The notes: generated by a model not told the origin, from the letters alone. Positions 6,917 to 16,334 are shown, counted from the first letter of the stretch. The stretch: 47,761 nt of DNA from Lachnospiraceae bacterium (GCA_016280395.1 JAEEGQ010000051.1:1-47761), one strand, 5' to 3'. A program made the numbers and translations.

Positions 6917-9571
6917 ATGCGCAGAAGAGCAATATTTCTTGTTTGTATTCTGTTAACCTGTGTATTGACATCTTGCAGTCAAAGGCATGATGCCGCGCGG
7001 AATTATACCCCGGAACCGTTCATTGACAATATACCTAAAACGACAGGCAGGCCTACGCAGCTTGCCACTTTGATACCGAGCCCGGAGCCTACAGCTGTTC
7101 CGGGTAACGAGCCGACGGATACACCCGGTCCGGAACCAACGGATACACAGACTCCTGAGGTGACGGATACACCCGGCCCGGAACCGACGGATACATCAAT
7201 TCCTGAGCCAACGGATACTCCGACTCCGGAGATCACTCCAAGTCCTGAGGATACACCGACTCCGAAGCCGACAAATACTTCAACCCCAAAGGCGACCGGT
7301 ACGCCAACCCCGAAGCCAACTTCGAGGCTTACAAGTACACCCACCCCGAAGCCAACCTCGAGACCTACAAGTACACCCACCTCGAAACCGACAAGCACGC
7401 CAACCCCGAAGCCGACCTCGAGGCCTACAAGTACACCTACCCCGAAGCCAACAAACACGCCGACTCCGAGACCAACCAATACCCCGACACCAACGCCGAC
7501 CTCGAAGCCTACAAGCACACCGACTCCAACCCTGACGGAAAGTCCTTATTCGAGCGGATTGGAGTTTGAATGCCCCAATGAGGCAGAGGCATGGGTAACA
7601 GGAATAGGTACTTTTGCGGGATCAAAGCTGGTTATTCCGTCGGAGTATAACGGCAGAATCGTTGTCTGCATAAACCCGTCTGCTTTTGAAAACTGTACAC
7701 AGCTGGTTGAGGTAGTAATTCCTGATACGATCGATATGATCGAGCCATATGTATTCCGCAATTGCTCGAATCTCGAAAAGATTACGCTTCCCAAATACCT
7801 TGATTATATTGACAAGGGCGTTTTTGAAGGATGCTCAAAGCTTGTCTCGGTAACTCTGCCTGATGATGTATGGTGGATTGATGAAGACGCATTCAAAAAC
7901 TGCACAAGCCTTCGCGAGATAAATACACCTGAGAGCCTTGAGGACATTGGCGATTATGCTTTTTCGGGATGTTCAAGCCTTAAGAGCTTTTCTCTGCCCT
8001 CGGAAATGTATTCCTTAAGTAAGGGCGTGTTTAAAAACTGTTCATCACTTGAAAGTATCGTTATTCCTGATGATGTGGTCCAGATAGAAGAAGAGGCATT
8101 TTACGGATGCACTTCACTTAAGAGTGTGAACATTCCGGTCGGGATAAATTCGATAAAAAACAGCGCTTTTGCAGGCTGCAAAGCCCTCGAGTCTGTGGTT
8201 TTTGACAGTCAGAAAACTATAAGCTTCGGTAACAGGATCTTTGAGGACTGTTCAAACCTGAAGCATGTGAAGTTGTCGGAAAACATAAAAACTATTCCTG
8301 ATTATGCATTTAAGGATTGTGTTTCACTGAGTGAAATTGTTTTCCCTGATGCGGTAAGAATTATCGGAGTCGGTGCATTTTACGGATGCAGTGGCCTTAA
8401 AAATGTAACATTTCCGGCAGAACTCAGGGAAATAAGGGATTCAGCCTTTGAAAACTGCGATATCCGGGGCGAGATAACTTTCCCGGGTCATCTTGGCAGG
8501 GTTGAAAGCAGTGCATTTAAGAACAATAAGGGGATCACGGCTCTGCACATCCCGGAATTGTATTTAATGGTTACGGGCGCGCCCTTCGAAGGCTGTACAG
8601 GTCTGAAGAAATCATATTGTTATCCCCAGAATACAGAAGATCTTCGGGATCTGTTCGAAGGGCTTGATGTCGAGATGTATGTATACGGTGCCATAGACAG
8701 AACATATGATGATGTGGATTATGACTTCTCAATGCTTTGGGGTTACGGTTACTGCAAGTACTATGACGAAACACTTGGGACCGGTAACGATTACAGGACG
8801 CTGTACAAGCGGATATACACAGCGTACTTGAATTATAACAATGTGGTTGTGACTGCAGATCTTAAGACAGAAGAATTTGAATCGGAGATAAACAGTTTCG
8901 TTGTGGGAGACCACCCCGAATTGCTGTATGCCAAAAGATACAGTGCGGATTTGAGCGGAAGATTGTCGCTCGGATTCAACAAAGTTGACCAATGCAAAGA
9001 ACTGTATCCGCAATGCGAAGCTTCACTGAATGAGATCAAAAGACGGATCATCAATAAATACGGCAGTATTGCAAATGCTACTAAGATCCAACGTGTCAAG
9101 ATAATCCATGATTATCTCGTTCTGAAAAAGGAGTACGGATCATCAGAATGGGACCAGACGATGGCGGGCGTCCTGGCAGATGACTACACCCCGGTCTGCA
9201 TGAGCTATTCGCTTGCATTCAAGTGGTGCTGCAATCAGTTGGGAATCCAGTGCGAGGTCGTTTTAGGACAGGAAGCGCAGGGGCTTCATGCCTGGAACTT
9301 AATTAATTACAGCGATACGGTTGCGTATTGCGGACCAAACACTGTGATAAACGCGGACGACTGGTATGAGATCGATGTTACATGGGATGACCCGCTTGGT
9401 TGCGGCGAAAGCTTCATCTGGTACAGATATTTTAACCTGGATTCCGCTACAATGTATCGATTGAGCCCGAGAGAATGGGAAGACAGGTACTATCCGACGT
9501 ACCCCATAACGGATTGCCGCGGGACCAGATATTCATACGATAACTGCGTAAACGCAGGATTGTTCAACTGA
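6917..9571 (+). CDS. surface lipoprotein: Thr/Pro stalk, BspA-like LRRs, transglutaminase-like domain
   Basis: This 884-residue protein begins with a lipoprotein signal peptide (lipobox LTSC, Cys20), so it is anchored to the outer face of the membrane. Residues about 40-212 are a stalk of Thr/Pro repeats (TPTPKPTS-like units) that probably spans the wall. From about 215 to 600 run LRR_5/BspA-type repeats (AFxNCxxLxxIxxP style). The C-terminus is transglutaminase/protease-like with a probable triad of Cys761 (TPVCMSY), His791 (LHAWN) and Asp820 ([10 protein letters not shown]). Related proteins of gut Firmicutes are thought to bind or process surface ligands; the substrate is unknown. The start ATG at 6917 has AAGGAG five bases upstream and gives a proper signal peptide, unlike the longer TTG start at 6869. 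Confidence 0.9.
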   Translation: MRRRAIFLVCILLTCVLTSCSQRHDAARNYTPEPFIDNIPKTTGRPTQLATLIPSPEPTAVPGNEPTDTPGPEPTDTQTPEVTDTPGPEPTDTSIPEPTDTPTPEITPSPEDTPTPKPTNTSTPKATGTPTPKPTSRLTSTPTPKPTSRPTSTPTSKPTSTPTPKPTSRPTSTPTPKPTNTPTPRPTNTPTPTPTSKPTSTPTPTLTESPYSSGLEFECPNEAEAWVTGIGTFAGSKLVIPSEYNGRIVVCINPSAFENCTQLVEVVIPDTIDMIEPYVFRNCSNLEKITLPKYLDYIDKGVFEGCSKLVSVTLPDDVWWIDEDAFKNCTSLREINTPESLEDIGDYAFSGCSSLKSFSLPSEMYSLSKGVFKNCSSLESIVIPDDVVQIEEEAFYGCTSLKSVNIPVGINSIKNSAFAGCKALESVVFDSQKTISFGNRIFEDCSNLKHVKLSENIKTIPDYAFKDCVSLSEIVFPDAVRIIGVGAFYGCSGLKNVTFPAELREIRDSAFENCDIRGEITFPGHLGRVESSAFKNNKGITALHIPELYLMVTGAPFEGCTGLKKSYCYPQNTEDLRDLFEGLDVEMYVYGAIDRTYDDVDYDFSMLWGYGYCKYYDETLGTGNDYRTLYKRIYTAYLNYNNVVVTADLKTEEFESEINSFVVGDHPELLYAKRYSADLSGRLSLGFNKVDQCKELYPQCEASLNEIKRRIINKYGSIANATKIQRVKIIHDYLVLKKEYGSSEWDQTMAGVLADDYTPVCMSYSLAFKWCCNQLGIQCEVVLGQEAQGLHAWNLINYSDTVAYCGPNTVINADDWYEIDVTWDDPLGCGESFIWYRYFNLDSATMYRLSPREWEDRYYPTYPITDCRGTRYSYDNCVNAGLFN
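7040..7545 (+). repeat. degenerate repeats encoding the Thr/Pro-rich stalk
   Basis: Short units built from aca/acg-ccg/ccc-acc and aag/gag-ccg codons repeat about every 6-24 bases in frame and encode TPxPxPT-type sequence. The middle part (about 7310-7530) is most regular, with several 24-30-base near-copies (for example ccgaagccaacctcgaga-like units). Such a tract can expand or shrink by slippage, so stalk length probably varies between strains. Confidence 0.8.
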
Positions 9572-9594
9572 CGGATTAAAGAGAAAATAACATG

Positions 9595-9646
9595 TGCTAT
9601 ATTTTACGACAAACACACCTTTTCGTGCCTGTAGTGAAATATAGCA
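9595..9646. repeat. 13-bp inverted repeat between genes
   Basis: TGCTATATTTTAC (9595-9607) pairs with GTGAAATATAGCA (9634-9646) over 13 bp with one G-U, around a 26-base loop. It lies 24 bases after the lipoprotein stop. There is no U-run, so it is a poor terminator; it could be an operator, an mRNA-stabilising stem, or the end of a decayed small element. Confidence 0.5.
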
Positions 9647-9667
9647 TATTTATTTGTAAATAATTCC

Positions 9668-10000
9668 TTGACAGGGCATTCTATTACAGGATTGGTCTAT
9701 AAGGCGCTTCCGATGGGGGCTGTCCCTGTGGGGCATAATTCTCTGATCGAATTGAAGAATGTGCCGTGCGAAGAAGTGGACATGGGCGAAAACACAGGTT
9801 TCCGGTTTTCTTTGAAAGGAGAGAGTGAGTTCATGTTCCTGGCTGATGACGATAAGGAGATACTGAAAAAGGTTGTCAAAAACCTTGGAAAGATGAAAAC
9901 CGGTGATATAGTTGAGTTCATGCATAGCGAAAAGGCATATACCGAAACACCGCAGGGGAAGGTGATTGACTTTACCTATGCAAAGGAACTGCAGATTTAG
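9668..10000 (+). CDS. small hypothetical protein, possibly a gene fragment
   Basis: The open frame gives at most 110 residues from a TTG at 9668; an ATG at 9713 would give 95. Neither has a ribosome binding site, and the frame continues upstream to a stop at 9635. The sequence (VGHNSLIELKNV, FMFLADDDKEILKKVVKNLGKMKTGDIVEF) has normal protein character and no membrane segment, so it may be a real small protein or the tail of a gene that lost its 5' end. No family is recognised. Confidence 0.4.
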   Translation: MTGHSITGLVYKALPMGAVPVGHNSLIELKNVPCEEVDMGENTGFRFSLKGESEFMFLADDDKEILKKVVKNLGKMKTGDIVEFMHSEKAYTETPQGKVIDFTYAKELQI

Positions 10001-10061
10001 AGTCACCAAGATGCCCCCTACCGACTCACGCAAAATATTTTATCATTTACACAATGCCCCT

Positions 10062-10089
10062 TTGTTTTTCTGCTCTCTTGTGGTATATT
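10062..10089 (+). promoter_or_regulatory. extended -10 promoter of the zinc-ribbon/TM2 gene
   Basis: TTGTTT (10062-10067), 16 bases, then TGGTATATT with -10 TATATT at 10084-10089 and the extended TG element. It is followed by a short leader with a GGGAGGAGG ribosome binding site before the ATG at 10147. Confidence 0.5.
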
Positions 10090-10146
10090 ATCAATGTAAC
10101 AAATAATTAACAAGTTGCCCGGCGGAATGCCGGGAGGAGGATTGTT

Positions 10147-10698
10147 ATGAAATGCCCTAATTGCGGAGCGGAGATCACCGGAAGATTCTGTGCGTACTGC
10201 GGAAGTGAAGCTCCTTCGCAGCCGGTGAACATTGTGAACAACTTTTATGGTGAGAGCAACCTGAACCAGGGAAATGCAAACAGGAGCATTGGTTGCCCGA
10301 ACTGCGGCAATAATAATGTTACATTCAGACGCGAGCAGAACGGTCTGAACGGATACAGAACAGTCGGCATGTGCAACTATTGCGGAAACACCTGGGTAAC
10401 GGCTCAGGATCCGGGCATCTTTTCACAGGGACCGGCCTACAACACCTACAATTACAACAACTATGCATACACCCGCCAGCCTGCCGCCGGCAATCTTTCC
10501 GACAAGAACAGATGGATCGCGCTGATACTGCTCCTGCTGTTCGGAGTTTTCGGAGCGCATTATTTCTATGCCGGAAGGATCGGAATGGGTATCGTGTTCA
10601 TGCTTACGCTTGGGTTCTGGGGCATCGGATATGTTGTGGATATCATCCGGATTCTTCTTGGCACCTTCAAGGATGCAAACGGACGGTATATGCGGTAG
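10147..10698 (+). CDS. double zinc-ribbon TM2-domain membrane protein
   Basis: This is a 183-residue membrane protein. Two zinc ribbons are visible: Cys3/Cys6 with Cys15/Cys18, and Cys50/Cys53 with Cys76/Cys79. After a Tyr/Asn-rich linker comes a TM2 domain (about 122-172) of two membrane helices with the GAHYFYAGR motif between them. TM2 proteins with zinc ribbons are widespread in Firmicutes, but their role is not established. The ribosome binding site (gggaggagg) is strong. A perfect terminator hairpin follows, so it is a single-gene unit. Confidence 0.9.
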   Translation: MKCPNCGAEITGRFCAYCGSEAPSQPVNIVNNFYGESNLNQGNANRSIGCPNCGNNNVTFRREQNGLNGYRTVGMCNYCGNTWVTAQDPGIFSQGPAYNTYNYNNYAYTRQPAAGNLSDKNRWIALILLLLFGVFGAHYFYAGRIGMGIVFMLTLGFWGIGYVVDIIRILLGTFKDANGRYMR

Positions 10699-10755
10699 CG
10701 ACGCCCGCGAATGATTTCCTGCCAACAATTGTTTTATTCTACAGATGCGGCAATG

Positions 10756-10790
10756 AGGCTGCTCACTTTTCGAAGTGGGCAGCCTTTGTT
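10756..10790 (+). terminator. Rho-independent terminator after the TM2 gene
   Basis: AGGCTGC-T-CACTT, loop TTCG, AAGTG-G-GCAGCCT: a 13-bp stem with one T-G pair and a UUCG loop, followed by TTGTT. Confidence 0.85.
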
Positions 10791-10791
10791 A

Positions 10792-10819
10792 TTGACACTT
10801 TCGCCGTTTGTGGTATATT
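10792..10819 (+). promoter_or_regulatory. extended -10 promoter of the YLYP-type membrane protein gene
   Basis: TTGACA (10792-10797), 16 bases, then TGGTATATT with -10 TATATT (10814-10819). It starts two bases after the preceding terminator's T-run. Confidence 0.7.
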
Positions 10820-10841
10820 TATACTGAATAAGTGGGGATTT

Positions 10842-10882
10842 ACCATTAGCTGTTCGCTGAGCTCGCAGCAGGGAGGTTAAAA
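10842..10882 (+). repeat. 41-bp dispersed repeat, copy 1, carrying a ribosome binding site
   Basis: The segment accattagctgttcgctg-agctcgcagcagggagg-ttaaaaa matches 23972-24012 at about 37 of 41 positions. Both copies end in GGAGG placed just before an ATG (here 10886). The downstream genes are unrelated, so the repeat is a mobile or duplicated leader and not part of a gene family. Confidence 0.75.
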
Positions 10883-10885
10883 AGC

Positions 10886-11551
10886 ATGAAGAAGTTCTGG
10901 AAAATATTCGCCATAGCAGCAGGTGGCGTCATTGTACTCGGATCGCTTGTGTTTGGCGGGATATTGCTGTTTGAGTGGATACAGAATACCTTTTTCCGAC
11001 CGCAGATAGTCTGCTACAAGCCTGTGATCTACCTTTATCCCAAAGAAGAGCAGGAGATAACGGTAAAGCTTGAGCTTGACGGCAAGCTTACCTGTACGTA
11101 TCCTGCATACAACGACGGCTGGACAGTGACCGCCGCTCCGGACGGCACACTTACGGATGCTTCCGGGCGTGTGTACAATTACCTTTTCTGGGAAGGCAAC
11201 ATTGATACCGGTTACGATACGAGCAGGGGCTTTTGCGTAAAGGGCGATGAAACGGCTGATTTCCTTGAAGATTCGCTTAAAAAGCTTGGCCTTTCCGATA
11301 AAGAATCCGCGGACTTTATTACCTACTGGCTTCCGAAAATGCAGGATAACCCTTACAATATCATCACTTTTGCAGGTGCTGATTATACGGACAAAGCAAA
11401 GCTTTCAACCGACCTCGCTCCTGACACGCTTATCCGTGTGTTCATGGTCTGGAAGGCTTCAAATAAAAAGATCGGGATCGAGCCGCAGGAGCTCACAGCA
11501 CCTGAACGCAAAGGTTTTACGGTGGTTGAATGGGGCGGAACAGAACTCTGA
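10886..11551 (+). CDS. membrane-anchored hypothetical protein with YKPVIYLYP motif
   Basis: This 221-residue protein has one N-terminal membrane helix (about residues 7-30) and an exported domain beginning CYKPVIYLYPKEE near residue 46. The KPVIYLYP signature recurs in uncharacterised exported proteins of Clostridia; no activity is assigned. It is followed by a predicted beta-rich segment (VKLELDGKLTCTYPAY) and a C-terminal half with several Trp/Tyr. The ribosome binding site comes from the 41-bp repeat (GGAGG, nine bases before the ATG). The small membrane gene at 11692 follows after 140 bases. Confidence 0.8.
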   Translation: MKKFWKIFAIAAGGVIVLGSLVFGGILLFEWIQNTFFRPQIVCYKPVIYLYPKEEQEITVKLELDGKLTCTYPAYNDGWTVTAAPDGTLTDASGRVYNYLFWEGNIDTGYDTSRGFCVKGDETADFLEDSLKKLGLSDKESADFITYWLPKMQDNPYNIITFAGADYTDKAKLSTDLAPDTLIRVFMVWKASNKKIGIEPQELTAPERKGFTVVEWGGTEL

Positions 11552-11691
11552 AAACAATGATCATTATGTTTCACCGTCCGGCGGGATCACGCATACAGAA
11601 AGATACTGCTCACAGACAGGAGTATGCGCCCGGCCACTAAAGAAACATACAAACCTGCAGCTTCTGCCAGCACGGAAAGGATATGAACCAC

Positions 11692-11895
11692 ATGGATGAA
11701 GAAAACAGAATGTCGCTTGGAAAGCGGATCATTATTGCAATATTGTGCTTTTTGCTTATAGCAGGCGGCATTTACATTTGCCTGTTTGCGACAACGACAG
11801 TGACCGCCGCACCGACGGCGGCATCGACAACAAACGGCTCATTTGTCGTACCTTCCGGCCCGCCCGCAGGCGCTTCCGGCACTCACGGCAAATGA
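11692..11895 (+). CDS. small single-pass membrane protein
   Basis: A 67-residue protein with one membrane helix (about residues 10-30, RIIIAILCFLLIAGGIYICL) and an outside tail rich in Thr, Ala, Ser, Gly and Pro. The ATG at 11692 is preferred because GGAAAGG (11674-11680) is 11 bases away, while the in-frame ATG at 11683 is only two bases from it. It lies 51 bases before hflX in the same direction. No family is recognised. Its short length leaves some doubt that it is expressed. Confidence 0.55.
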   Translation: MDEENRMSLGKRIIIAILCFLLIAGGIYICLFATTTVTAAPTAASTTNGSFVVPSGPPAGASGTHGK

Positions 11896-11946
11896 TCTGT
11901 GCAGCGGTTTTGATATGACCGCTGTGCCCTGAAAACGGAGACAGAT

Positions 11947-13209
11947 TTGATAGATATAAACGAAAAAACAGAATATGTGATACTTTGCGGGGTTTCGACG
12001 GATGACGGCGACGATACCGAAAAGTCGCTTGACGAGCTTAAAGAGCTTGCGGATACCGCAGGCGCAGTGACTGTCGCAAAGGTTATCCAGAACCGCGAAA
12101 AGGTGCATCCCGGGACTTATATCGGGAAGGGCAAGATAGAGGAAGTTTCGGAGCTTGTGGCAAGGACCGGCGCCACCGGCATCATCTGTGATGATGAGCT
12201 TTCGCCCGCGCAGATGAAAAACCTGAGCGATGCGCTCGATATCAAGGTTATGGACCGCACCATGCTGATCCTCGACATCTTCGCCCAAAGGGCGTCCACA
12301 AGCGAAGGAAAGATACAGGTGGAGCTGGCGCAGCTCCAGTACAGGTCTTCGAGGCTTATCGGTACGAAGAACCTTTCGAGGCTCGGAGGCGGCATCGGAA
12401 CAAGAGGCCCCGGCGAGAGCAAGCTGGAGGAGGACCGTCGTACGATCCGCGATCGGATAAGCAGGCTGAAAAAAGAGCTTGAAAACGTGAAGAGCAACCG
12501 TGAGATAACGAGAGCGGGGAGAAAGCGCAGCGCGATACCTGTTGTGGCGATAGTCGGCTACACGAATGCCGGGAAATCGACCTTGCTAAACAAGCTTACA
12601 GGCGCCGGCGTGCTCGAGGAGGACAAGCTGTTTGCGACGCTCGACCCTACGACCCGCCTTTATGTGACGGAAAGCGGCTTTAATCTTATGTTTACGGACA
12701 CCGTAGGCTTCATACGCAAGCTGCCGCATCACCTTGTTGATGCGTTCCGGTCGACACTCGAGGAAGCAAAATATTCGGATATTATTTTGCATGTAGTAGA
12801 CGCAGCGAACCCTGAGTGTTATAATCAAATGTATGTTGTTTACGAGACGCTTGAAAAACTTGGCGCCGGCGGCAAGACCGTGGTGACTGCCTTAAACAAG
12901 CAGGACATAGCGGAGGATGCCGATATCAAGGATCTGCACGCGGCAAAGACAGTGAAGATATCCGCAAAGACCGGCGAAGGGCTCGACAGCCTTGTGGATG
13001 CCATAGAAGAAGAGATAAAGAACGGCAGGGTACAGGCAGAAAAGCTGCTTGATTACAAGGATGCGGGGCTGCTCGGACAGATACGCAAGTACGGCGACCT
13101 TGAAGCAGAGGAATACCGCGAGGACGGGATTTTCGTACGGTTCAACATGCCTAAGGAGAGGGCGCTTTCGCTCGGATTGCTTGCGAAAGAAGAGAAACCG
13201 GTATACTGA
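11947..13209 (+). CDS. hflX: ribosome-associated GTPase HflX
   Basis: HflX is a GTPase that binds the 50S subunit and splits stalled or hibernating 70S ribosomes. The 420-residue protein has the HflX N-terminal domain (GKGKIEEV near 55, DRTMLILDIFAQRA near 100), then the linker GGIGTRGPGESKLE, and a GTPase domain with G1 GYTNAGKST (about 204), G3 DTVGF, G4 LNKQD and G5 SAK. The start is taken as TTG at 11947, with GGAG six bases upstream and family-like N-terminal sequence directly after. Length is normal. The apt gene follows after 78 bases. Confidence 0.95.
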   Translation: MIDINEKTEYVILCGVSTDDGDDTEKSLDELKELADTAGAVTVAKVIQNREKVHPGTYIGKGKIEEVSELVARTGATGIICDDELSPAQMKNLSDALDIKVMDRTMLILDIFAQRASTSEGKIQVELAQLQYRSSRLIGTKNLSRLGGGIGTRGPGESKLEEDRRTIRDRISRLKKELENVKSNREITRAGRKRSAIPVVAIVGYTNAGKSTLLNKLTGAGVLEEDKLFATLDPTTRLYVTESGFNLMFTDTVGFIRKLPHHLVDAFRSTLEEAKYSDIILHVVDAANPECYNQMYVVYETLEKLGAGGKTVVTALNKQDIAEDADIKDLHAAKTVKISAKTGEGLDSLVDAIEEEIKNGRVQAEKLLDYKDAGLLGQIRKYGDLEAEEYREDGIFVRFNMPKERALSLGLLAKEEKPVY

Positions 13210-13212
13210 AAC

Positions 13213-13260
13213 CCAATAGAAATCCATTGGAAATCCAATTGAACCAAACAGAATCCAACA
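13213..13260. repeat. short imperfect tandem repeats between hflX and apt
   Basis: The spacer contains gaaatccattg followed directly by gaaatccaattg, and further aatcca units. A similar low-complexity spacer with two cgcaacaaccggaa copies lies after apt (13824-13856). Nothing else is seen in either spacer apart from ribosome binding sites. Confidence 0.4.
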
Positions 13261-13287
13261 AAAAATATAAACCAAGCGAGGTTTACC

Positions 13288-13812
13288 ATGAAAAAACTTG
13301 AAGAATACGTAAGAACAATACCGGATTTTCCGGAACCGGGCATCATGTTCCGTGACGTGACCAGCGTTATCGGCGACAAGGACGGCCTTCGCACCGCCAT
13401 AAACGATATGCAGGCGCTCCTTGACGGAGTTGATTTTGATGTTATCGTAGGGCCGGAATCCCGCGGATTTATCTTTGGCGTTCCCATCGCCTACAACCTT
13501 TACAAGCCCTTTGTGCCCGTGCGCAAGAAGGGCAAGCTCCCCTGCGAGACCATCGAGGAAAGCTATGACCTTGAGTACGGTCAGGCTACCATTGAGATCC
13601 ACAAGGATGCGATAAAGCCCGGCGACCGTGTTGTTATTGTTGACGATCTTATCGCAACCGGCGGCACGACAAAGGCCATCATCAACCTTATAGAGAGGCT
13701 TGGCGGCAAAGTGGTGAGCATCGTGTTCCTTATGGAGCTTGCGGGCCTTGAAGGCAGGAAAAAACTTGAAGGATATGACGTAAAGGCTGCGCTTGTATAT
13801 CCCGGGAAATAA
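13288..13812 (+). CDS. apt: adenine phosphoribosyltransferase
   Basis: Apt converts adenine and PRPP to AMP in purine salvage (cytoplasm). The 174-residue protein has the family start (YVRTIPDFPEPGIMFRDVT), the flexible-loop region and the PRPP-binding motif VVIVDDLIATGGTTKA near residues 114-129. Length is normal. The gene lies directly before rel, an arrangement common in Firmicutes where purine salvage and (p)ppGpp genes are neighbours. Confidence 0.97.
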   Translation: MKKLEEYVRTIPDFPEPGIMFRDVTSVIGDKDGLRTAINDMQALLDGVDFDVIVGPESRGFIFGVPIAYNLYKPFVPVRKKGKLPCETIEESYDLEYGQATIEIHKDAIKPGDRVVIVDDLIATGGTTKAIINLIERLGGKVVSIVFLMELAGLEGRKKLEGYDVKAALVYPGK

Positions 13813-13980
13813 AACCGAAAACCCGCAACAACCGGAATACCTCGCAACAACCGGAAAAAGTAATATCCGCAGACGCGACGGCCGATCGCAGAACGGATGA
13901 CTCGGAAAATGCGGAAAACATACCAAATACGATAAATACGACATAAATTTAACCCCCACAAAAACGAAAGGAGGCAGGTT

Positions 13981-16278
13981 ATGGCAGAAGACCAGGTAAT
14001 GACTTCATTGATCGAATACGAACGCCCCATGATCGGTATGGTACCGGACTCGAAGAACTTGTCTCCGGACGAGCTCTTTGCGCAGCTGCAGGAGCGTATT
14101 AGGAAATACCGTCAGGCAGACACGGACCTTTCCGTTATCGAAAAGGCCTATCATGTTGCGCGCGACGCCCACGAGGGGCAGCTTCGCCGCTCGGGCGAGC
14201 CTTATATCATCCATCCGCTCTGCGTTGCGATAATCCTCGCGGAACTCGAGATGGACAAGGAGACCATCGCTGCGGGCATCCTGCATGATGTCATTGAAGA
14301 CACGGCGATGAGCGAAGAGCAGATGAAGGCTGAGTTTGGCGAGGAGATAACGCTGCTTGTGAACGGTGTTACAAAGCTGACCCAGTTAAGCTATTCCGCC
14401 GACAAGATCGAGCTGCAGGCCGAGAACCTCCGCAAGATGTTCCTTGCAATGGCGAAGGACATCCGCGTTATCATCATAAAGCTTGCGGACCGTCTGCACA
14501 ACATGCGTACCATGGAGTACCAGACGCCGGAAAAGCAGATCTCGAAATCGCGCGAAACGCTTGATATCTACGCGCCGATAGCACAGAGGCTCGGTATTTC
14601 AAAGATCAAGGTAGAGCTGGACGACCTGTCCCTGCGCTACATTTATCCCGATGTTTATAACGAACTTAACGAAAAGATCGCGCTCAAGAAAGAGGAACGC
14701 GATGCTTTTGTTGCGCAGATACGTGAAGAAGTCGGGCATCACATCGCGGAAGCCGGCATAAAAGCCACGATAGACGGCCGCGTAAAGCACTTCTTCAGTA
14801 TCTACAAGAAGATGTTCAACCAGCACAAGACCCTGGACCAGATCTACGATCTTTTCGCCATCCGCATCCTTGTTGACGACGTAAAGGACTGTTATGCCGC
14901 TCTCGGCGTGATCCATGAGATGTACAAGCCCATCCCCGGGCGTTTCAAGGATTACATCGCGATGCCGAAGGCCAACATGTACCAGTCGCTGCACACAACG
15001 CTCATAAGCAACTCCGGTACGCCCTTCGAGATACAGATCCGTACCTGGGAGATGCACCGCACCGCTGAATACGGCATCGCCGCGCACTGGAAGTACAAGG
15101 AAAACCAGGACGGCAAGGTAACATCAAAGGCCGAAGGCGAGAAGATGCAGTGGCTGCGCGAAGTTCTTGAGTGGCAGAAGGATCTCTCGGACAACAAGGA
15201 ATTCTTAAGTGCCTTAAAGAACGATTTCAACCTCTTCTCGGAGAATGTTTTCTGCTTTACTCCGGGCGGAGATGTAAAGAACCTGCCTGCCGGCTCTACG
15301 CCTATCGATTTTGCTTACAGCATACATTCGGCCGTCGGCAACAAGATGGTTGGAGCGCGCGTCAACGGCAAGCTTGTTCCGATAGATTATGTCATCCAGA
15401 ACGGTGACCAGATAGAGATAATGACGTCCCAGAATACGAAGGGCCCGAGCCGCGACTGGCTTAAGATAGTCAAGAGCTCCCAGGCCAAGAACAAGATCCT
15501 TCACTGGTTCAGGGATGAGTTAAAAGAAGACAATATCCAGCGCGGAAAGGATATGCTCGCCGCGTACTGCAAGACTAAGGGGCTTAACCTTACGGATTAT
15601 ACGAAGCCGGAATATGTGGAGCCCTGCCTTAAGAAGTACGGTTTCGGCGACTGGGATTCGATCTGTGCAGCTGTCGGCCACGGCGGCTTAAAGGAAGGCC
15701 AGATCATAAACCGCCTTATCGAGGAGTATGACCGCAAGCAGGAGAAGAATGTCACAGACCAGCAGATCGTTGATGCCGTAGCGGGCGTTACCCTTGACAA
15801 AACGGGCAGGGGCGGCAAGAAGGGCGGCATCGTCGTACAGGGCGTTGATGATGTTTCGGTACATTTTGCGAAGTGCTGCTCACCGGTGCCCGGAGACGAG
15901 ATAGTCGGATTTGTCACAAGAGGCCGCGGCATCACACTGCACCGCACAGATTGCGTAAATGTCCTGAACCTTCCCGAAGATGAGCGCGACAGGCTTATCG
16001 AAGCCGAATGGAATGTCCCGGAGCAGGCAGCATCCGAGAATTACTACACGGAGATCAAGCTTTTTGCGAACAACAGGACGGGTATAATCGTGGATATCTC
16101 GAGGATACTCACCGAAAACAAGATAGAGATAATGCTGCTTAACGCAAGGGCAAGCAAGTCCGGCACCGCGACGATAAACGTGGGCTTCGAGGTAAGCAGC
16201 GTAAACCAGATGAATTCCATAATCGGAAAGCTCAGGAGTATCGAGGGAGTGCTTGATATCAAGCGCATATCGGGCTGA
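13981..16278 (+). CDS. rel: bifunctional (p)ppGpp synthetase/hydrolase Rel
   Basis: Rel makes and degrades (p)ppGpp in the stringent response. The 765-residue protein has an HD hydrolase domain (His102-Asp103 in ILHDVIEDT), a synthetase domain (GRVKHFFSIYKKM, and RFKDYIAMPKANMYQSLHT near 320-340), a TGS domain (VFCFTPGGDVKNLPAGST), a Cys-containing conserved region (HFAKCCSPVPGDEI) and a C-terminal ACT domain. The RFKD form and the intact HD motif suggest both activities are kept. A very strong AAAGGAGG site precedes the ATG. The MBL-fold gene follows after 56 bases. Confidence 0.96.
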   Translation: MAEDQVMTSLIEYERPMIGMVPDSKNLSPDELFAQLQERIRKYRQADTDLSVIEKAYHVARDAHEGQLRRSGEPYIIHPLCVAIILAELEMDKETIAAGILHDVIEDTAMSEEQMKAEFGEEITLLVNGVTKLTQLSYSADKIELQAENLRKMFLAMAKDIRVIIIKLADRLHNMRTMEYQTPEKQISKSRETLDIYAPIAQRLGISKIKVELDDLSLRYIYPDVYNELNEKIALKKEERDAFVAQIREEVGHHIAEAGIKATIDGRVKHFFSIYKKMFNQHKTLDQIYDLFAIRILVDDVKDCYAALGVIHEMYKPIPGRFKDYIAMPKANMYQSLHTTLISNSGTPFEIQIRTWEMHRTAEYGIAAHWKYKENQDGKVTSKAEGEKMQWLREVLEWQKDLSDNKEFLSALKNDFNLFSENVFCFTPGGDVKNLPAGSTPIDFAYSIHSAVGNKMVGARVNGKLVPIDYVIQNGDQIEIMTSQNTKGPSRDWLKIVKSSQAKNKILHWFRDELKEDNIQRGKDMLAAYCKTKGLNLTDYTKPEYVEPCLKKYGFGDWDSICAAVGHGGLKEGQIINRLIEEYDRKQEKNVTDQQIVDAVAGVTLDKTGRGGKKGGIVVQGVDDVSVHFAKCCSPVPGDEIVGFVTRGRGITLHRTDCVNVLNLPEDERDRLIEAEWNVPEQAASENYYTEIKLFANNRTGIIVDISRILTENKIEIMLLNARASKSGTATINVGFEVSSVNQMNSIIGKLRSIEGVLDIKRISG

Positions 16279-16334
16279 CGGAGGATCAGGCCTTTAGGCC
16301 GGAATGCACGCGGCTCTATAACACGGAGGAAGGA

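Noticed and set aside
7003-7518. Minus-strand 171-codon frame rich in Gly and Val
   Set aside because: It is the antisense of the Thr/Pro repeat tract; the repetition creates the frame. No ribosome binding site or promoter.
7040-7545. Repeats resembling a CRISPR array
   Set aside because: Units are in-frame codon repeats of variable length, without constant repeats and unique spacers, and no cas gene is near.
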